This document shows positions 1 through 7,071 of a stretch of DNA of 21,595 bases, piece by piece. The notes beneath the pieces were generated by a model. That model saw nothing but the letters and a program-made list of their open reading frames with translations. It did no database searches and was not told where the DNA came from. Positions within the stretch are counted from its first letter, which is position 1, and every line of letters begins with the position of its first letter. Location of the stretch: the NCBI GenBank assembly GCA_934234185.1, contig CAKQHO010000050.1, forward strand, positions 1 to 21,595, given 5' to 3'. The position numbers and the translations under genes are program-made. Source of the stretch: an uncultured Psychrobacillus sp. Lineage in GTDB: Bacteria > Bacillota > Bacilli > Bacillales_A > Planococcaceae.

Positions 1-1095
1 GACTTACTCCTATTAGATGAACCTACAAACCATTTAGATGTAATGGCTGTGGAATGGCTTGAAAAGTATTTACGTGAATATCATGGTACGATTCTGTTGA
101 TTTCACATGACAGGTACTTTTTAGATGAAGTAGTAACAAAAATTGCAGATTTAGAGGATGGGGAACTAATTGTCTACCGAGGAAATTACTCTTCATTTGT
201 TAAAGAAAAGGAAGAAAAGCTCCTTAGAGAGTTTCAAGAATATGAAGAACAGCAGAGAAAAATAAAGAAGATGAAGGAAGCAATCAAGCGTCTAAGGCAG
301 TGGGCTAATGAGGCAGTCCCGCCTAATGAAGGTTTGCATCGTCAAGCGAGGAATATGGAAAGAGCATTAGAACGCATGGAGAAGATTCGCAAACCTTTAA
401 TAGATCCTAAAAAAATGGCACTAACCTTTGAAGCTGCTCCTCGGAGTGGAAAAGAAGTCGTAAAGATGAAGGGAGTAAGCTTTTCCTATGATGCGCAGGT
501 CATTTTAGATTCAGCTTCTCTACATGTTTATTGGAAAGAGAGACTGGCTATTGTAGGAAGAAATGGTACTGGAAAGTCTACGATTTTGCATCTTTTAAAA
601 GGTGATATTAGTGTTGACTTGGGAACTGCTGAACTTGGGAGTAATGTAAAACTGGGTTATCTTTCGCAGCATGTTCAAATCAACGATCCTAAGAAGCGAA
701 TAATCGACGTTTTTCGGGAGGAAGTAGAAGTCACAGAGGCTGAAGCAAGACATATACTCGCTAAATTTATGTTCTATGGTCCGGAGGTTTTCAAAAGGTT
801 TCAAGACTTAAGCGGAGGAGAGAGGATGCGTCTCCGATTGGCACAGCTCATGCATCAGGATATAAATCTTCTAATGCTTGATGAGCCAACAAATCATTTA
901 GATATTGAATCACGAGAAGTGTTAGAAGATGCCTTGGACGACTTCGAGGGCACTATATTGGCAGTTTCCCATGATAGATATTTCTTAAATAAGCTCTTTA
1001 ACCGAACTGCTTGGCTTCATGATGGTAAGCTGGCAACCTTTGAGGGTCCTTATGACTGGGCTAAGGAAAAATGGCAACAAACTGTTTTGCTCTGA
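1..1095 (+). CDS. ABC-F family ATPase, 3' part (5' end outside window)
   Basis: The visible 364 residues begin inside the Walker B motif of the first nucleotide-binding domain (LLLLDEPTNHLD from residue 3), followed by its switch histidine (ISHDR). A charged helical linker of about 80 residues follows, rich in K/E/R, as in the P-site tRNA-interaction region of ABC-F proteins. The second domain is complete: Walker A GRNGTGKST, signature LSGGERMRLRLAQ, Walker B LLMLDEPTNHLD and SHDRYF. There are no membrane segments. ABC-F proteins are soluble ribosome-associated ATPases, either housekeeping translation factors (EttA, YfmR, YkpA types) or antibiotic target-protection proteins (Vga, Lsa, VmlR types). 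I cannot place this one in a subfamily from the fragment. The frame is open from base 1, so the true start lies upstream of the window. It ends 52 bp before the next gene. Confidence 0.93.
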   Translation, partial: DLLLLDEPTNHLDVMAVEWLEKYLREYHGTILLISHDRYFLDEVVTKIADLEDGELIVYRGNYSSFVKEKEEKLLREFQEYEEQQRKIKKMKEAIKRLRQWANEAVPPNEGLHRQARNMERALERMEKIRKPLIDPKKMALTFEAAPRSGKEVVKMKGVSFSYDAQVILDSASLHVYWKERLAIVGRNGTGKSTILHLLKGDISVDLGTAELGSNVKLGYLSQHVQINDPKKRIIDVFREEVEVTEAEARHILAKFMFYGPEVFKRFQDLSGGERMRLRLAQLMHQDINLLMLDEPTNHLDIESREVLEDALDDFEGTILAVSHDRYFLNKLFNRTAWLHDGKLATFEGPYDWAKEKWQQTVLL

Positions 1096-1147
1096 GCTAA
1101 AACTTGATGAAAATAATAAATTTGATGCTTGGCTAGGGAGGTTACCT

Positions 1148-1978
1148 ATGATTTCAGAGTTAAAAAAGAGTGAATTCTACAAATGCCAAGAGCTATTATA
1201 TGAGCACGGTCAATTAGAAGCAAAAGCTGTAATTGAAGGAGTAAATCCGGGTAGAGTATTTGTGGATGATTTTGAATTGCCAACTTCAGGACTTATTTGG
1301 TTAGGCAATAATGATGGCTTTATCTTTATTGGAAATGAGAAAAATGATCAGTTCAATAATAACTTAAACAATTTTATTGATCATACAATCATACCAGAAG
1401 CAAGAAAAGTCGAACTAAATTGGTTTGAGGGTATTGGCAATCATAGAAAATGGAATGAAACTATTGAAAAAGTGTTGAAAGATCGTAAGTTAGGCAGTTG
1501 GAACCAAAGAGTATATACATTACAAAAGGATAATTTTAAAGGCAACAATGAAATAGAGGTTGAAGAAGGCTACAAGGCTGTGAAAATTAGCAAAGCCCTC
1601 TATGAGAACAAAGAATCGACAATCAGAAATAGTGAATTTTTACAAGCCAGTATTTTAGAGTTTTGGTCTTCTTCTGAAAGATTTTTTAGTAGAGGTATAG
1701 GATATTGTATGATTTACAAAAATGAAATTGTAAGTATCTGTTTTTCTGGTTTTGTCGCTGGGAATATCCATGCAGTATCCATTGAAACTTTAGAAGCACA
1801 TAGAGGAAAAAAATTAGCCCAAAAGCTGGCAGAGTCTTTTGTTAAGGATTGTTTAAATAATCATATTACTCCATACTGGGATTGTATGGAATCCAACAAA
1901 CCATCTATAGCTGTTGCAGAGAATTTAGGATTTAAACAGGTAAATGACTATATTGGATATGATTTTTCTTTTAAGTGA
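1148..1978 (+). CDS. GNAT family N-acetyltransferase
   Basis: This 276-residue protein has a C-terminal GNAT fold. The acetyl-CoA-binding region is AVSIETLEAHRGKKLAQKLA (about residues 216-235), and the terminal SIAVAENLGF motif is typical of the last helix and strand. The N-terminal half is not a recognisable second GNAT domain. The overall layout resembles the GNAT_acetyltran family (PF12746, which includes the zwittermicin self-resistance type). The substrate is unknown. I chose ATG 1148 because AGGGAGG at 1135-1141 lies six bases ahead of it. The frame is open further upstream, but that part overlaps the ABC-F gene and has no ribosome site. The gene may be co-transcribed with the ABC-F gene 52 bp upstream, since no terminator is visible between them. 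Confidence 0.85.
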   Translation: MISELKKSEFYKCQELLYEHGQLEAKAVIEGVNPGRVFVDDFELPTSGLIWLGNNDGFIFIGNEKNDQFNNNLNNFIDHTIIPEARKVELNWFEGIGNHRKWNETIEKVLKDRKLGSWNQRVYTLQKDNFKGNNEIEVEEGYKAVKISKALYENKESTIRNSEFLQASILEFWSSSERFFSRGIGYCMIYKNEIVSICFSGFVAGNIHAVSIETLEAHRGKKLAQKLAESFVKDCLNNHITPYWDCMESNKPSIAVAENLGFKQVNDYIGYDFSFK

Positions 1979-2074
1979 CAGAGTATATATATGTATATTA
2001 ATAACCCATTAGCATCGAATTATTAGATAAGTTGTGTGTTGGTATATTTTTGAAGAATTAATTGAGAGGTATTT

Positions 2075-2098
2075 ATGTTAGATAAGATACAAGAATAA
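2075..2098 (+). CDS. possible seven-codon leader peptide
   Basis: A minimal open frame (MLDKIQE, stop TAA) is preceded by GAGAGG at 2064-2069, at normal spacing from its ATG. It sits in the 190-bp gap between the acetyltransferase and the next gene. Nothing in its codons suggests an attenuator for a given amino acid. It may be a chance reading frame or the remnant of a decayed gene. Confidence 0.15.
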   Translation: MLDKIQE

Positions 2099-2109
2099 GG
2101 TATGGAAGT

Positions 2110-2147
2110 TTGATCAACTATTTTCAAATTCTCCTATAAATATAGGA
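2110..2147 (+). promoter_or_regulatory. candidate promoter with 16-bp palindrome
   Basis: TCCTATA-AA-TATAGGA (2132-2147) is a perfect palindrome with a two-base centre, 21 bases upstream of the start codon at 2169. It contains a possible -10 element (TATAAA, 2135-2140), with a weak -35 (TTGATC, 2110-2115) at a long 19-bp spacing. The symmetry fits a repressor site better than an RNA hairpin because the loop would be too tight. I do not recognise the binding protein. Confidence 0.3.
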
Positions 2148-2168
2148 AGCACTGAGGTAGAAGGACTA

Positions 2169-2630
2169 ATGAATATTTTTTTACCATACGAACACGATAT
2201 TGATAAGTCGGTGAAAAGCCTAGATGACCGAAGATTAGTAAAGCAAATCCTTGAATGCAAGGTGCTTCTTGATATTTCACTTGGACGAAAGTCCGGATAT
2301 GCAAATCATCCTGTATCTAAGCATTACAAGAATAGTCCAGGTTTTTTAATCAAATATGGTATAGCTTGTTGCAAAGAGTTCGAATGGCGGTTTCACAAAA
2401 TACATCAATATGACAGCTATTTCTCTGATATTGATGTTAGTGAAGATGCCATCAGTTATGTCCCTTTTTATGTAGCTGGCAGCAAAAATAGCCCTGATTG
2501 TATTCGTACTACTGAAAATGTAAGTTCGCTTTTCCAAGAGAAGCTGAGACAAAAGTGGAATGAGGATACGGCTAAAGGCAGACCGCCAAAGTGGACGAAT
2601 AGGGAAATCTCAGACTTCTATACCCAGTAA
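2169..2630 (+). CDS. hypothetical protein, possible relative of the pyrimidine-dimer DNA glycosylase family
   Basis: This is a 153-residue soluble protein. Its N-terminal block (DDRRLVKQILECKVLL, residues 19-34), a later NHPVSKHYKN block and the C-terminal WxxRxxPPKW-like stretch recall small phage and bacterial proteins often annotated as pyrimidine dimer DNA glycosylase/endonuclease V (Pyr_excise). The catalytic N-terminal threonine of T4 endonuclease V is not conserved: residue 2 here is Asn. The enzymatic role is therefore doubtful. ATG 2169 is preceded by GAGGTAGAAGGA. The gene stands alone, with a palindrome just upstream (2132-2147) and no clear terminator after it. I judge the gene as real, but its function is only a weak family resemblance. 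Confidence 0.7.
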   Translation: MNIFLPYEHDIDKSVKSLDDRRLVKQILECKVLLDISLGRKSGYANHPVSKHYKNSPGFLIKYGIACCKEFEWRFHKIHQYDSYFSDIDVSEDAISYVPFYVAGSKNSPDCIRTTENVSSLFQEKLRQKWNEDTAKGRPPKWTNREISDFYTQ

Positions 2631-2752
2631 TAAAATTTTTTACTAATGAGCCTTTTCAAGATTTTCTAAAATTTTATGTTAACATTGGAATAAGTGTTTT
2701 TATGAATATAACTAATTTTTTGCACCGGGTTACTTAAGTTGGGGGGATGGTA

Positions 2753-3064
2753 TTGAATATTGTGTTTATCTTTATTTTGATTTTATCTTTATTCGCTTCT
2801 ACGATATCTTCAATTTGGTCATGGAAAGTAAAAAAGATGAAATGGAAAGCAAGACTAGTAGCTTTTACCGTAAATACACTTATCTTGTCAATCGCAACAA
2901 TCCTACTTTATAAGTTGGACGTCCAAACATTTCATAAACAGTCAGAAGGATTATTTGGTAGCTTAGGTATAGTAGTATTACTATTTTTCCTTCCCATAAT
3001 AACAATTGTAAATTTTCATATACTAGAATTTATAAAAAATAGAAGTTTAAGTGTATCTATTTGA
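2753..3064 (+). CDS. small three-helix membrane protein, unknown function
   Basis: This hypothetical protein of about 103 residues has three hydrophobic stretches: residues 2-22, 35-54 and 69-90. Short basic segments lie between them (KVKKMKWKAR after helix 1), so it is very probably an integral membrane protein with the first loop inside. No motif is recognised. The start is uncertain. ATG 2747 is in frame, but the purine-rich ribosome site GGGGGG (2741-2746) abuts it, whereas TTG 2753 has a normal six-base spacing; I prefer TTG 2753, which removes only two residues. A strong terminator hairpin follows at 3107-3139. The protein resembles the many uncharacterised 100-residue membrane proteins of Bacillales. 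Confidence 0.65.
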   Translation: MNIVFIFILILSLFASTISSIWSWKVKKMKWKARLVAFTVNTLILSIATILLYKLDVQTFHKQSEGLFGSLGIVVLLFFLPIITIVNFHILEFIKNRSLSVSI

Positions 3065-3106
3065 TATTAGTGACCTAGCATAGTACTTTTAGAAAAGAAA
3101 GAATAT

Positions 3107-3139
3107 AATGAGCTTGGAAACTTTCCATGCTCATTTTTT
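3107..3139 (+). terminator. rho-independent terminator after the small membrane protein gene
   Basis: AATGAGC (3107-3113) pairs with GCTCATT (3129-3135). After one T-T mismatch, TGGA pairs with TCCA in the upper stem, and a run of six T follows from 3134. It ends the upstream transcript before metA. Confidence 0.75.
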
Positions 3140-3144
3140 ATAAT
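3114..3144 (+). promoter_or_regulatory. possible metA promoter overlapping the terminator
   Basis: A perfect -10 hexamer TATAAT (3139-3144) lies 70 bases before the metA start. The best -35 (TTGGAA, 3114-3119) has a 19-bp spacer and lies inside the preceding terminator stem. No S-box (SAM riboswitch) or T-box fold is visible in the short leader, although such elements are common ahead of methionine genes in this group. Confidence 0.35.
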
Positions 3145-3213
3145 CTAATGGTACTAGTAGATACTTTTGAGATGGATAGAAATGCTGAAGACTTTAATAG
3201 GGGGTTACCTAAA

Positions 3214-4122
3214 TTGCCTATCAATATACCAAAAGGATTGCCTGCAATCCATTCCTTAAGACATGAAAAGATTTTTGTGATGGAGGATGAAAGGTCACTC
3301 TCTCAGGATATTAGACCACTTAACATACTCATTTTGAACCTGATGCCTGAAAAGGAAAAGACGGAGATGCAGCTACTAAGGCTGCTAGGAAATACGCCGT
3401 TACAAGTTAATGTTACTTTTTTAAGAACAGCCACTCACGAATCTAAGAATGTTAGTAAATCACACTTAGATAGCTTTTATCATACCTTTTCTGCTATTCG
3501 AAAGAAAAGATATGATGGGCTAATTATTACTGGTGCACCTGTAGAGCATTTAGCATTTGAAGAGGTAGACTATTGGCCAGAAATGCTAGAAATTATGGAG
3601 TGGTCTAATACGAATGTGACATCTACCTTGCATATATGCTGGGGAGCACAAGCAGCGCTTTACCATCATTACGGGATAAATAAATTTCATTTGCCAGCCA
3701 AATGCTCTGGTGTATACACACACAAGCTAATAGAAGAATTTGATGATTTGGTTAGAGGATTTAATGATATATTTCACGCTCCTGTCTCTCGTTATACATC
3801 TGTTGAGCTGGAGAAAATTATACAAGAGGATCGTTTGCAGCTTCTTTCTACCTCGGAGGAGGCAGGAGTCTTTCTGATTGTTTCGAACGATAAAAAACAT
3901 GTTCTTGTTACCGGGCATTTAGAATATGATGCCAATACTTTAGCGGAAGAATATACTCGCGACCTTTCAAAGGGGTTAGCTATTGATATGCCAAAATATT
4001 ATTATCCTGAGGATAACCATTTGAACAAACCATTGAATACATGGAGAGCACATACTCATCTCTTGTTTTCTAACTGGCTCAATTATTATGTATATCAAGA
4101 AACACCTTATATATGGGAGTAA
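3214..4122 (+). CDS. metA: homoserine O-acetyltransferase MetA
   Basis: MetA transfers an acyl group from acyl-CoA to the hydroxyl of L-homoserine, the first committed step of methionine synthesis in the cytoplasm. I set the start at TTG 3214, which gives MPINIPKGLP, the classic MetA N terminus, and a 302-residue protein of normal family length. AGGGGG (3199-3204) precedes it. The frame is open for 29 more codons upstream, but that part has no family similarity and overlaps the terminator and promoter region. With this start the catalytic residues fall at Cys142 (in HICWGAQA), His235 and Glu237 (in GHLEYD), the positions known for the B. cereus enzyme. Glu111 (in GAPVEHL) is the residue linked to acetyl-CoA preference, where succinyl-CoA enzymes carry Gly. 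I therefore infer acetyltransferase activity. Single-gene unit. Confidence 0.95.
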   Translation: MPINIPKGLPAIHSLRHEKIFVMEDERSLSQDIRPLNILILNLMPEKEKTEMQLLRLLGNTPLQVNVTFLRTATHESKNVSKSHLDSFYHTFSAIRKKRYDGLIITGAPVEHLAFEEVDYWPEMLEIMEWSNTNVTSTLHICWGAQAALYHHYGINKFHLPAKCSGVYTHKLIEEFDDLVRGFNDIFHAPVSRYTSVELEKIIQEDRLQLLSTSEEAGVFLIVSNDKKHVLVTGHLEYDANTLAEEYTRDLSKGLAIDMPKYYYPEDNHLNKPLNTWRAHTHLLFSNWLNYYVYQETPYIWE

Positions 4123-4132
4123 GAAATACGCA

Positions 4133-4275
4133 AGCGCCTATCTCTGCCCCGACAAGCAAATGGGAACGTAAGCAGGGAGCAGGGAAGGAAAACTAAGAAC
4201 GTCACATCGTGTGACAACGTTTTCCTGACCAACATCCTGTTGGCCCTCGAGGGGCAAGGTGTTGGAGTTAGACAA
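4133..4275 (+). repeat. structured intergenic repeat element
   Basis: A stretch of about 140 bases, richer in GC than its surroundings, folds into several stems. AGGAAAAC (4186-4193) pairs with GTTTTCCT (4219-4226), enclosing GTCACA-TCG-TGTGAC (4201-4215). CCAACA pairs with TGTTGG (4229-4243), CCCTCGAGGG (4244-4253) is palindromic, and TGCCCC (4145-4150) can close with GGGGCA (4251-4256). The ends (GCGCCTA... and ...GGTGTTGGAGTTAGAC) match from memory a dispersed repeat often seen between genes of Bacillus, Lysinibacillus and relatives, where copies read like GCGCTGGAGCTAGAC. It may be a non-autonomous mobile element or a structured RNA. No second copy is in this window. An antisense open frame across it is a by-product of the repeat. 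Confidence 0.6.
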
Positions 4276-4303
4276 TAACTGAAATTAAAAGTCATATACT
4301 TTT

Positions 4304-4346
4304 AAAAAAGGTTTCCTCTCTTAGCTCTTAAGAGGAAACCTTTTTT
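4304..4346. terminator. bidirectional terminator between metA and the convergent operon
   Basis: A perfect 16-bp stem (4304-4319 with 4331-4346, core GGTTTCCTCT/AGAGGAAACC) has an 11-base loop. It is flanked by A6 on the left and T6 on the right, so it can stop transcripts from both directions. It serves metA (plus) and the YdbM-like gene (minus), whose stop is 13 bp away. Confidence 0.92.
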
Positions 4347-4358
4347 GGATGCTGCAAA

Positions 4359-5510
4359 CTATTCGTCTGCTAAATTATTTATAAAATCCTTAGTAAGCTT
4401 TGCTTTCACCATATCCTCCATAGGGGGATTATATAAGCCTGCACGTACGTTTAAGTAATATCGGTGCATCGGATGTGAGGCGGATAAGCCACGTGAGCCT
4501 ACGATTTTCATTGCTAAATCAACAACTCGAATGGCTGCATTGGTTACAGCGATTTTTGTAATATCTAGTGCTTCACTAAGCTTCCTTTTATCTTCAGCAT
4601 GCTCATAGCGTTCTACTGTACCATATAACATATGGCGAGCAGTGTGTAATTCAAGCTGCATCTCACCAATAATTCCTTGTATATTTGGCGTATCGATGAT
4701 GGGCTTTCCTAGCGAAGAAGGCACATACGACGAAGCAAACTTAACTGCACATCGACTAGCTGCAGAAGCAATTCCTAGATAACATGCAGGTATATGAAGC
4801 ATCCAGCCCTTTGATATTGCTTCTTTACCTGTTAGCTTCTTCAAAATGTAGGTGGATGGAACACAAACATCTTCTAGTAGAAGTGTATGGCTTGCAGTTC
4901 CTCTCATCGCAAGCATATCCCACGTTTCAATGATGGAAACGCCCTTTGAATTTTTTGGAACAATAACAAGGACAACCTCGTCCTCTTCGTTTGTGGCAGT
5001 TACTAATATGTAATCTAAAACTGGAGCCGCAGACGTGTAGGTCTTTTCTCCATTTATAATTAATCTATCTCCGCTTTTCTTTACCGTAGTTCTCGGAAGC
5101 GCCCCTCTAGTAGGACTTCCTGCGTTCTCTTCCGTAGCCGCACTATTAATAATAGCGCCATTGCTGATCTCTTTTAGTAGCCAAGCTGCTATTTCTGGAT
5201 TCCAGTGCTTATTTTCGGCATATTCTAGCACAATGCCATTATGCCATCCGATGGATAGTCCTGTAGATCCACTTCCACTAGAAATAGCTTCTTGAGCAAG
5301 GATATATTCATAGAGTCCGAAACCCTGACCGCCATATTCCTTTGGAAGCGTAAGCGTATGGTAATTACAGTTCTTCAGATCCTCAAAATCCGCAAAGGGA
5401 AAAGACCCTAGGTTATCTAATTGTGGCTCTCTGTGCTGAAAGAGGGGGATTAATGGAGATAGAAGCTCCATTAATTCCTGTTGTTCTTTGGTTTTCACAA
5501 ATGAATTCAT
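4359..5510 (-). CDS. ydbM: YdbM-like acyl-CoA dehydrogenase-fold flavoprotein
   Basis: This 383-residue flavin enzyme has the three ACAD domains: a helical N-terminal domain, a central beta domain (with the segments AATEENAGSPTRGA and GEKTYTSAAPVLDYILV near residues 127-170) and a C-terminal helical bundle. Length and sequence match B. subtilis YdbM. The usual C-terminal EGT motif and base of true acyl-CoA dehydrogenases are not evident. It may therefore belong with the DszC/SfnB-like monooxygenases of the same fold, which act on organosulfur compounds. From memory, B. subtilis ydbM is in the CymR cysteine regulon; no CymR site was identified here. ATG 5510 follows GGATGGTGG. It lies 17 bp downstream of the aldo/keto reductase gene in one operon and is ended by the 4304-4346 hairpin. 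Confidence 0.85.
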   Translation of the reverse strand: MNSFVKTKEQQELMELLSPLIPLFQHREPQLDNLGSFPFADFEDLKNCNYHTLTLPKEYGGQGFGLYEYILAQEAISSGSGSTGLSIGWHNGIVLEYAENKHWNPEIAAWLLKEISNGAIINSAATEENAGSPTRGALPRTTVKKSGDRLIINGEKTYTSAAPVLDYILVTATNEEDEVVLVIVPKNSKGVSIIETWDMLAMRGTASHTLLLEDVCVPSTYILKKLTGKEAISKGWMLHIPACYLGIASAASRCAVKFASSYVPSSLGKPIIDTPNIQGIIGEMQLELHTARHMLYGTVERYEHAEDKRKLSEALDITKIAVTNAAIRVVDLAMKIVGSRGLSASHPMHRYYLNVRAGLYNPPMEDMVKAKLTKDFINNLADE

Positions 5511-5527
5511 TCTTCCACCATCCTTGG

Positions 5528-6460
5528 TTATTGAAAAATCTCATCAATTACTGTGATTTCGCTCTCTGTTAGTGTGATTTCTAAAGTTTTAAGATTATCC
5601 AATACTTGTTCTGGTTTCTTTGCACCTGGGATAACTGCATCAATCTCCTCACGAGTTAAATACCAGGCTAAAACAATATTAGAAACTCCTACATTTTTTT
5701 CAGAAGCTATTGCTTTTAGCTTAGCAACCTTTTCTAAGTTATTTGCGAAATTTTCTCCTTGGAAAAGAGGGTTCTTAGCTCTTCCGTCTGTAAAGGTGCT
5801 GTCTTTTGTAAATTTACCAGTAAGTAAGCCAGATGCTAATGGAAAGTAAGGAATGAAGGAAATGCCATTCTCTTTTACAAATGGGAGTAAATGTTCCTCT
5901 GCTTCACGTTTGAAAAGGTTATATCCTGATTGGAGAACGTCAATATAACCGTCCTTGTTTCCTTCTTTCAGCTGCTCAAGTGAGAAGTTCGATACCCCGA
6001 TAGCTCGGATTTTCCCTTCCTCCTTTAATCTTTGTAAAGCTCCTACTGCTTCGTCCTTTGGAGTTGCTTCATCTGGAAAATGGATATAAAACAAATCAAT
6101 ATAATCCGTCTGCAATCTTTGTAAACTATTTTCTACTGATTCTCTTAAAAATGCAGGAGAGTTGTCCACTTCCATTTTTCCATTAACTGTCTTGTGTGCT
6201 CCTTTTGTAGCCAATATTATATCTGTACGTTTACCCGCTTCTTTTAATACTTCTCCGATAAGTCTTTCGGAGGTTTCTGGTCCGTAAATGAATGCTGTAT
6301 CTAAAAAATTTATACCATGATCGAGAGCTGTTTGGACAATGCTCTTGCCTATATTATCTGATAAATTCGGGAAAAGATTATGTCCTCCAACAGCATTTGT
6401 ACCAAGACCAATAGGATTTACAAATAAATTGCTCTTACCAAGTTGTACCTGTTTTTTCAT
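5528..6460 (-). CDS. IolS/YccK-type aldo/keto reductase (AKR11)
   Basis: This is a 310-residue NADP(H)-dependent oxidoreductase with a TIM-barrel fold, acting in the cytoplasm on an unknown carbonyl or alcohol. The catalytic tetrad is visible as Asp54 (FLDTAFIYG), Tyr59, Lys86 (LATKG) and His127 (YIHFPD). A C-terminal IPGAKKPEQV segment is typical of the cofactor-binding loop. The sequence is close to B. subtilis IolS along its whole length (LGTNAVGGHNLFPNL, GVSNFSLEQLKEGNKDG). I chose ATG 6460 (MKKQVQLG) because AAAGGAG precedes it and homologues start there. An in-frame ATG 36 bp upstream lacks a ribosome site. It is the first gene of a two-gene operon with the YdbM-like enzyme. No inositol genes are nearby, so an inositol role is not implied. 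Confidence 0.9.
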   Translation of the reverse strand: MKKQVQLGKSNLFVNPIGLGTNAVGGHNLFPNLSDNIGKSIVQTALDHGINFLDTAFIYGPETSERLIGEVLKEAGKRTDIILATKGAHKTVNGKMEVDNSPAFLRESVENSLQRLQTDYIDLFYIHFPDEATPKDEAVGALQRLKEEGKIRAIGVSNFSLEQLKEGNKDGYIDVLQSGYNLFKREAEEHLLPFVKENGISFIPYFPLASGLLTGKFTKDSTFTDGRAKNPLFQGENFANNLEKVAKLKAIASEKNVGVSNIVLAWYLTREEIDAVIPGAKKPEQVLDNLKTLEITLTESEITVIDEIFQ

Positions 6461-6591
6461 AGTGATAAACACTCCTTTATCATTAGTTATTATCATCTTA
6501 TCAATAATTTTAAAAACCTACTAATAATGTGAATGAGAGGTAGTAAAAGCAATTTGGATGAAAATTATCTGTAGATATTTATATTCTTATA

Positions 6592-6637
6592 TACAAAAAG
6601 ACTAAAGACATATTCCAATTTCTTGAGTAGTCTTTAG
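6592..6637 (-). terminator. terminator of the sigma-like operon
   Basis: On the minus strand, CTAAAGAC pairs with GTCTTTAG (plus 6630-6637 and 6602-6609) around a 20-base loop, followed directly by TCTTTTTG. It lies about 75 bp after the stop of the last gene (6714). Confidence 0.65.
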
Positions 6638-6713
6638 CCTAAATTATAGTTTTTTTGCCTGACACGAATAAGTAGAGAGGGAATATGTTTCAACATGATA
6701 ATAGAATGATTGC

Positions 6714-6896
6714 TTATCCAAGCATTTCAAAGAAGCCAGGTACATCGTAAGAAATTTTCTTTTTAATAATACGGATAATGCGTTCCTTTAACTCTTGCTC
6801 TAAATCATCTCGATATTCTTGACTTGTTTGCAGTAGGACCCGCTTTAATTTAGGCTCTATCTGATGGAAGACTTTTAAGATGTCAGTGTCATCCAC
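6714..6896 (-). CDS. RsoA-like small protein (sigma region 2-like)
   Basis: This 60-residue charged, helical protein contains YRDDLEQELKERIIRIIKK (residues 28-46), resembling the DLxQE...I pattern of sigma-70 region 2.1/2.2, which contacts RNA polymerase. It ends PGFFEMLG. It looks like a shorter relative of B. subtilis RsoA (YvrHa, about 79 residues), which supplies region 2 to the SigO protein. The start is GTG 6896, with GGGAGG nine bases upstream; the GTGGATGA sequence overlaps the stop of the preceding gene, so translation is coupled. It is the third gene of the operon. Its role as the partner of the sigma-like protein encoded at 7064-7564 is inferred from operon content and the region 2-like motif. 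Confidence 0.75.
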   Translation of the reverse strand: MDDTDILKVFHQIEPKLKRVLLQTSQEYRDDLEQELKERIIRIIKKKISYDVPGFFEMLG

Positions 6897-7071
6897 TTAT
6901 TTTTCCTCCCTTCTTTTTAGGAGTTGTTTGGCTAATGGATTCGGATAAATCATGGACAGAGCTTTCGAGAGATTCTAATTTGTTTTCAAATCGATGTAAC
7001 AGGTAAATAGTAATTACAATAGGAAAACCAAAATTACCGATTAACTGAACGATATTGCTAGCATCAATCAT
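6889..7071 (-). CDS. YvrJ family small membrane protein
   Basis: This 60-residue protein has one N-terminal membrane helix (about residues 8-26, IVQLIGNFGFPIVITIYLLHR). A short amphipathic, probably coiled segment follows (ENKLESLESSVHDLSESIS), then a basic tail (TPKKKGGK). The GFPI...YLL.R..KL pattern is the signature of the YvrJ family (PF12841), in which a B. subtilis member belongs to the SigO regulon. ATG 7071 has AAGGAG seven bases ahead and overlaps the sigma-like gene by 8 bp (ATGATTGA). It overlaps the next gene in the same way, so the three are one translationally coupled unit. Its layout also resembles small holin-like (BhlA/UviB) peptides, but the context favours YvrJ. Function unknown. 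Confidence 0.82.
   Translation of the reverse strand: MIDASNIVQLIGNFGFPIVITIYLLHRFENKLESLESSVHDLSESISQTTPKKKGGKISG

Noticed and set aside
1019..1147. Upstream extension of the GNAT frame into the ABC-F gene
   Set aside because: It would overlap the ABC-F gene by 77 bp without a ribosome site, whereas ATG 1148 has an excellent one.
3145..3213. Riboswitch (S-box or T-box) ahead of metA
   Set aside because: The leader is too short, and none of the conserved stems or a T-box sequence could be seen.
4107..4295. 62-codon antisense open frame with Pro/Ser/Arg-rich product
   Set aside because: It is the translation of the structured repeat; similar spurious peptides arise from copies of such repeats. 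There is no ribosome site.
5553..5849. 98-codon plus-strand frame inside the aldo/keto reductase gene
   Set aside because: Antisense shadow of a well-supported gene; no ribosome site and low-complexity hydrophobic product.
6478..6500. Fur-box-like sequence near the aldo/keto reductase start
   Set aside because: TGATAAT half-sites occur, but the arms are not inverted as in the 7-1-7 Fur box. The similarity comes from AT-rich sequence.
6889..7071. Holin-like (BhlA/UviB) reading of the one-helix peptide
   Set aside because: Topology is similar, but there is no lysis or bacteriocin gene nearby, and the operon context with SigO- and RsoA-like genes points to YvrJ.
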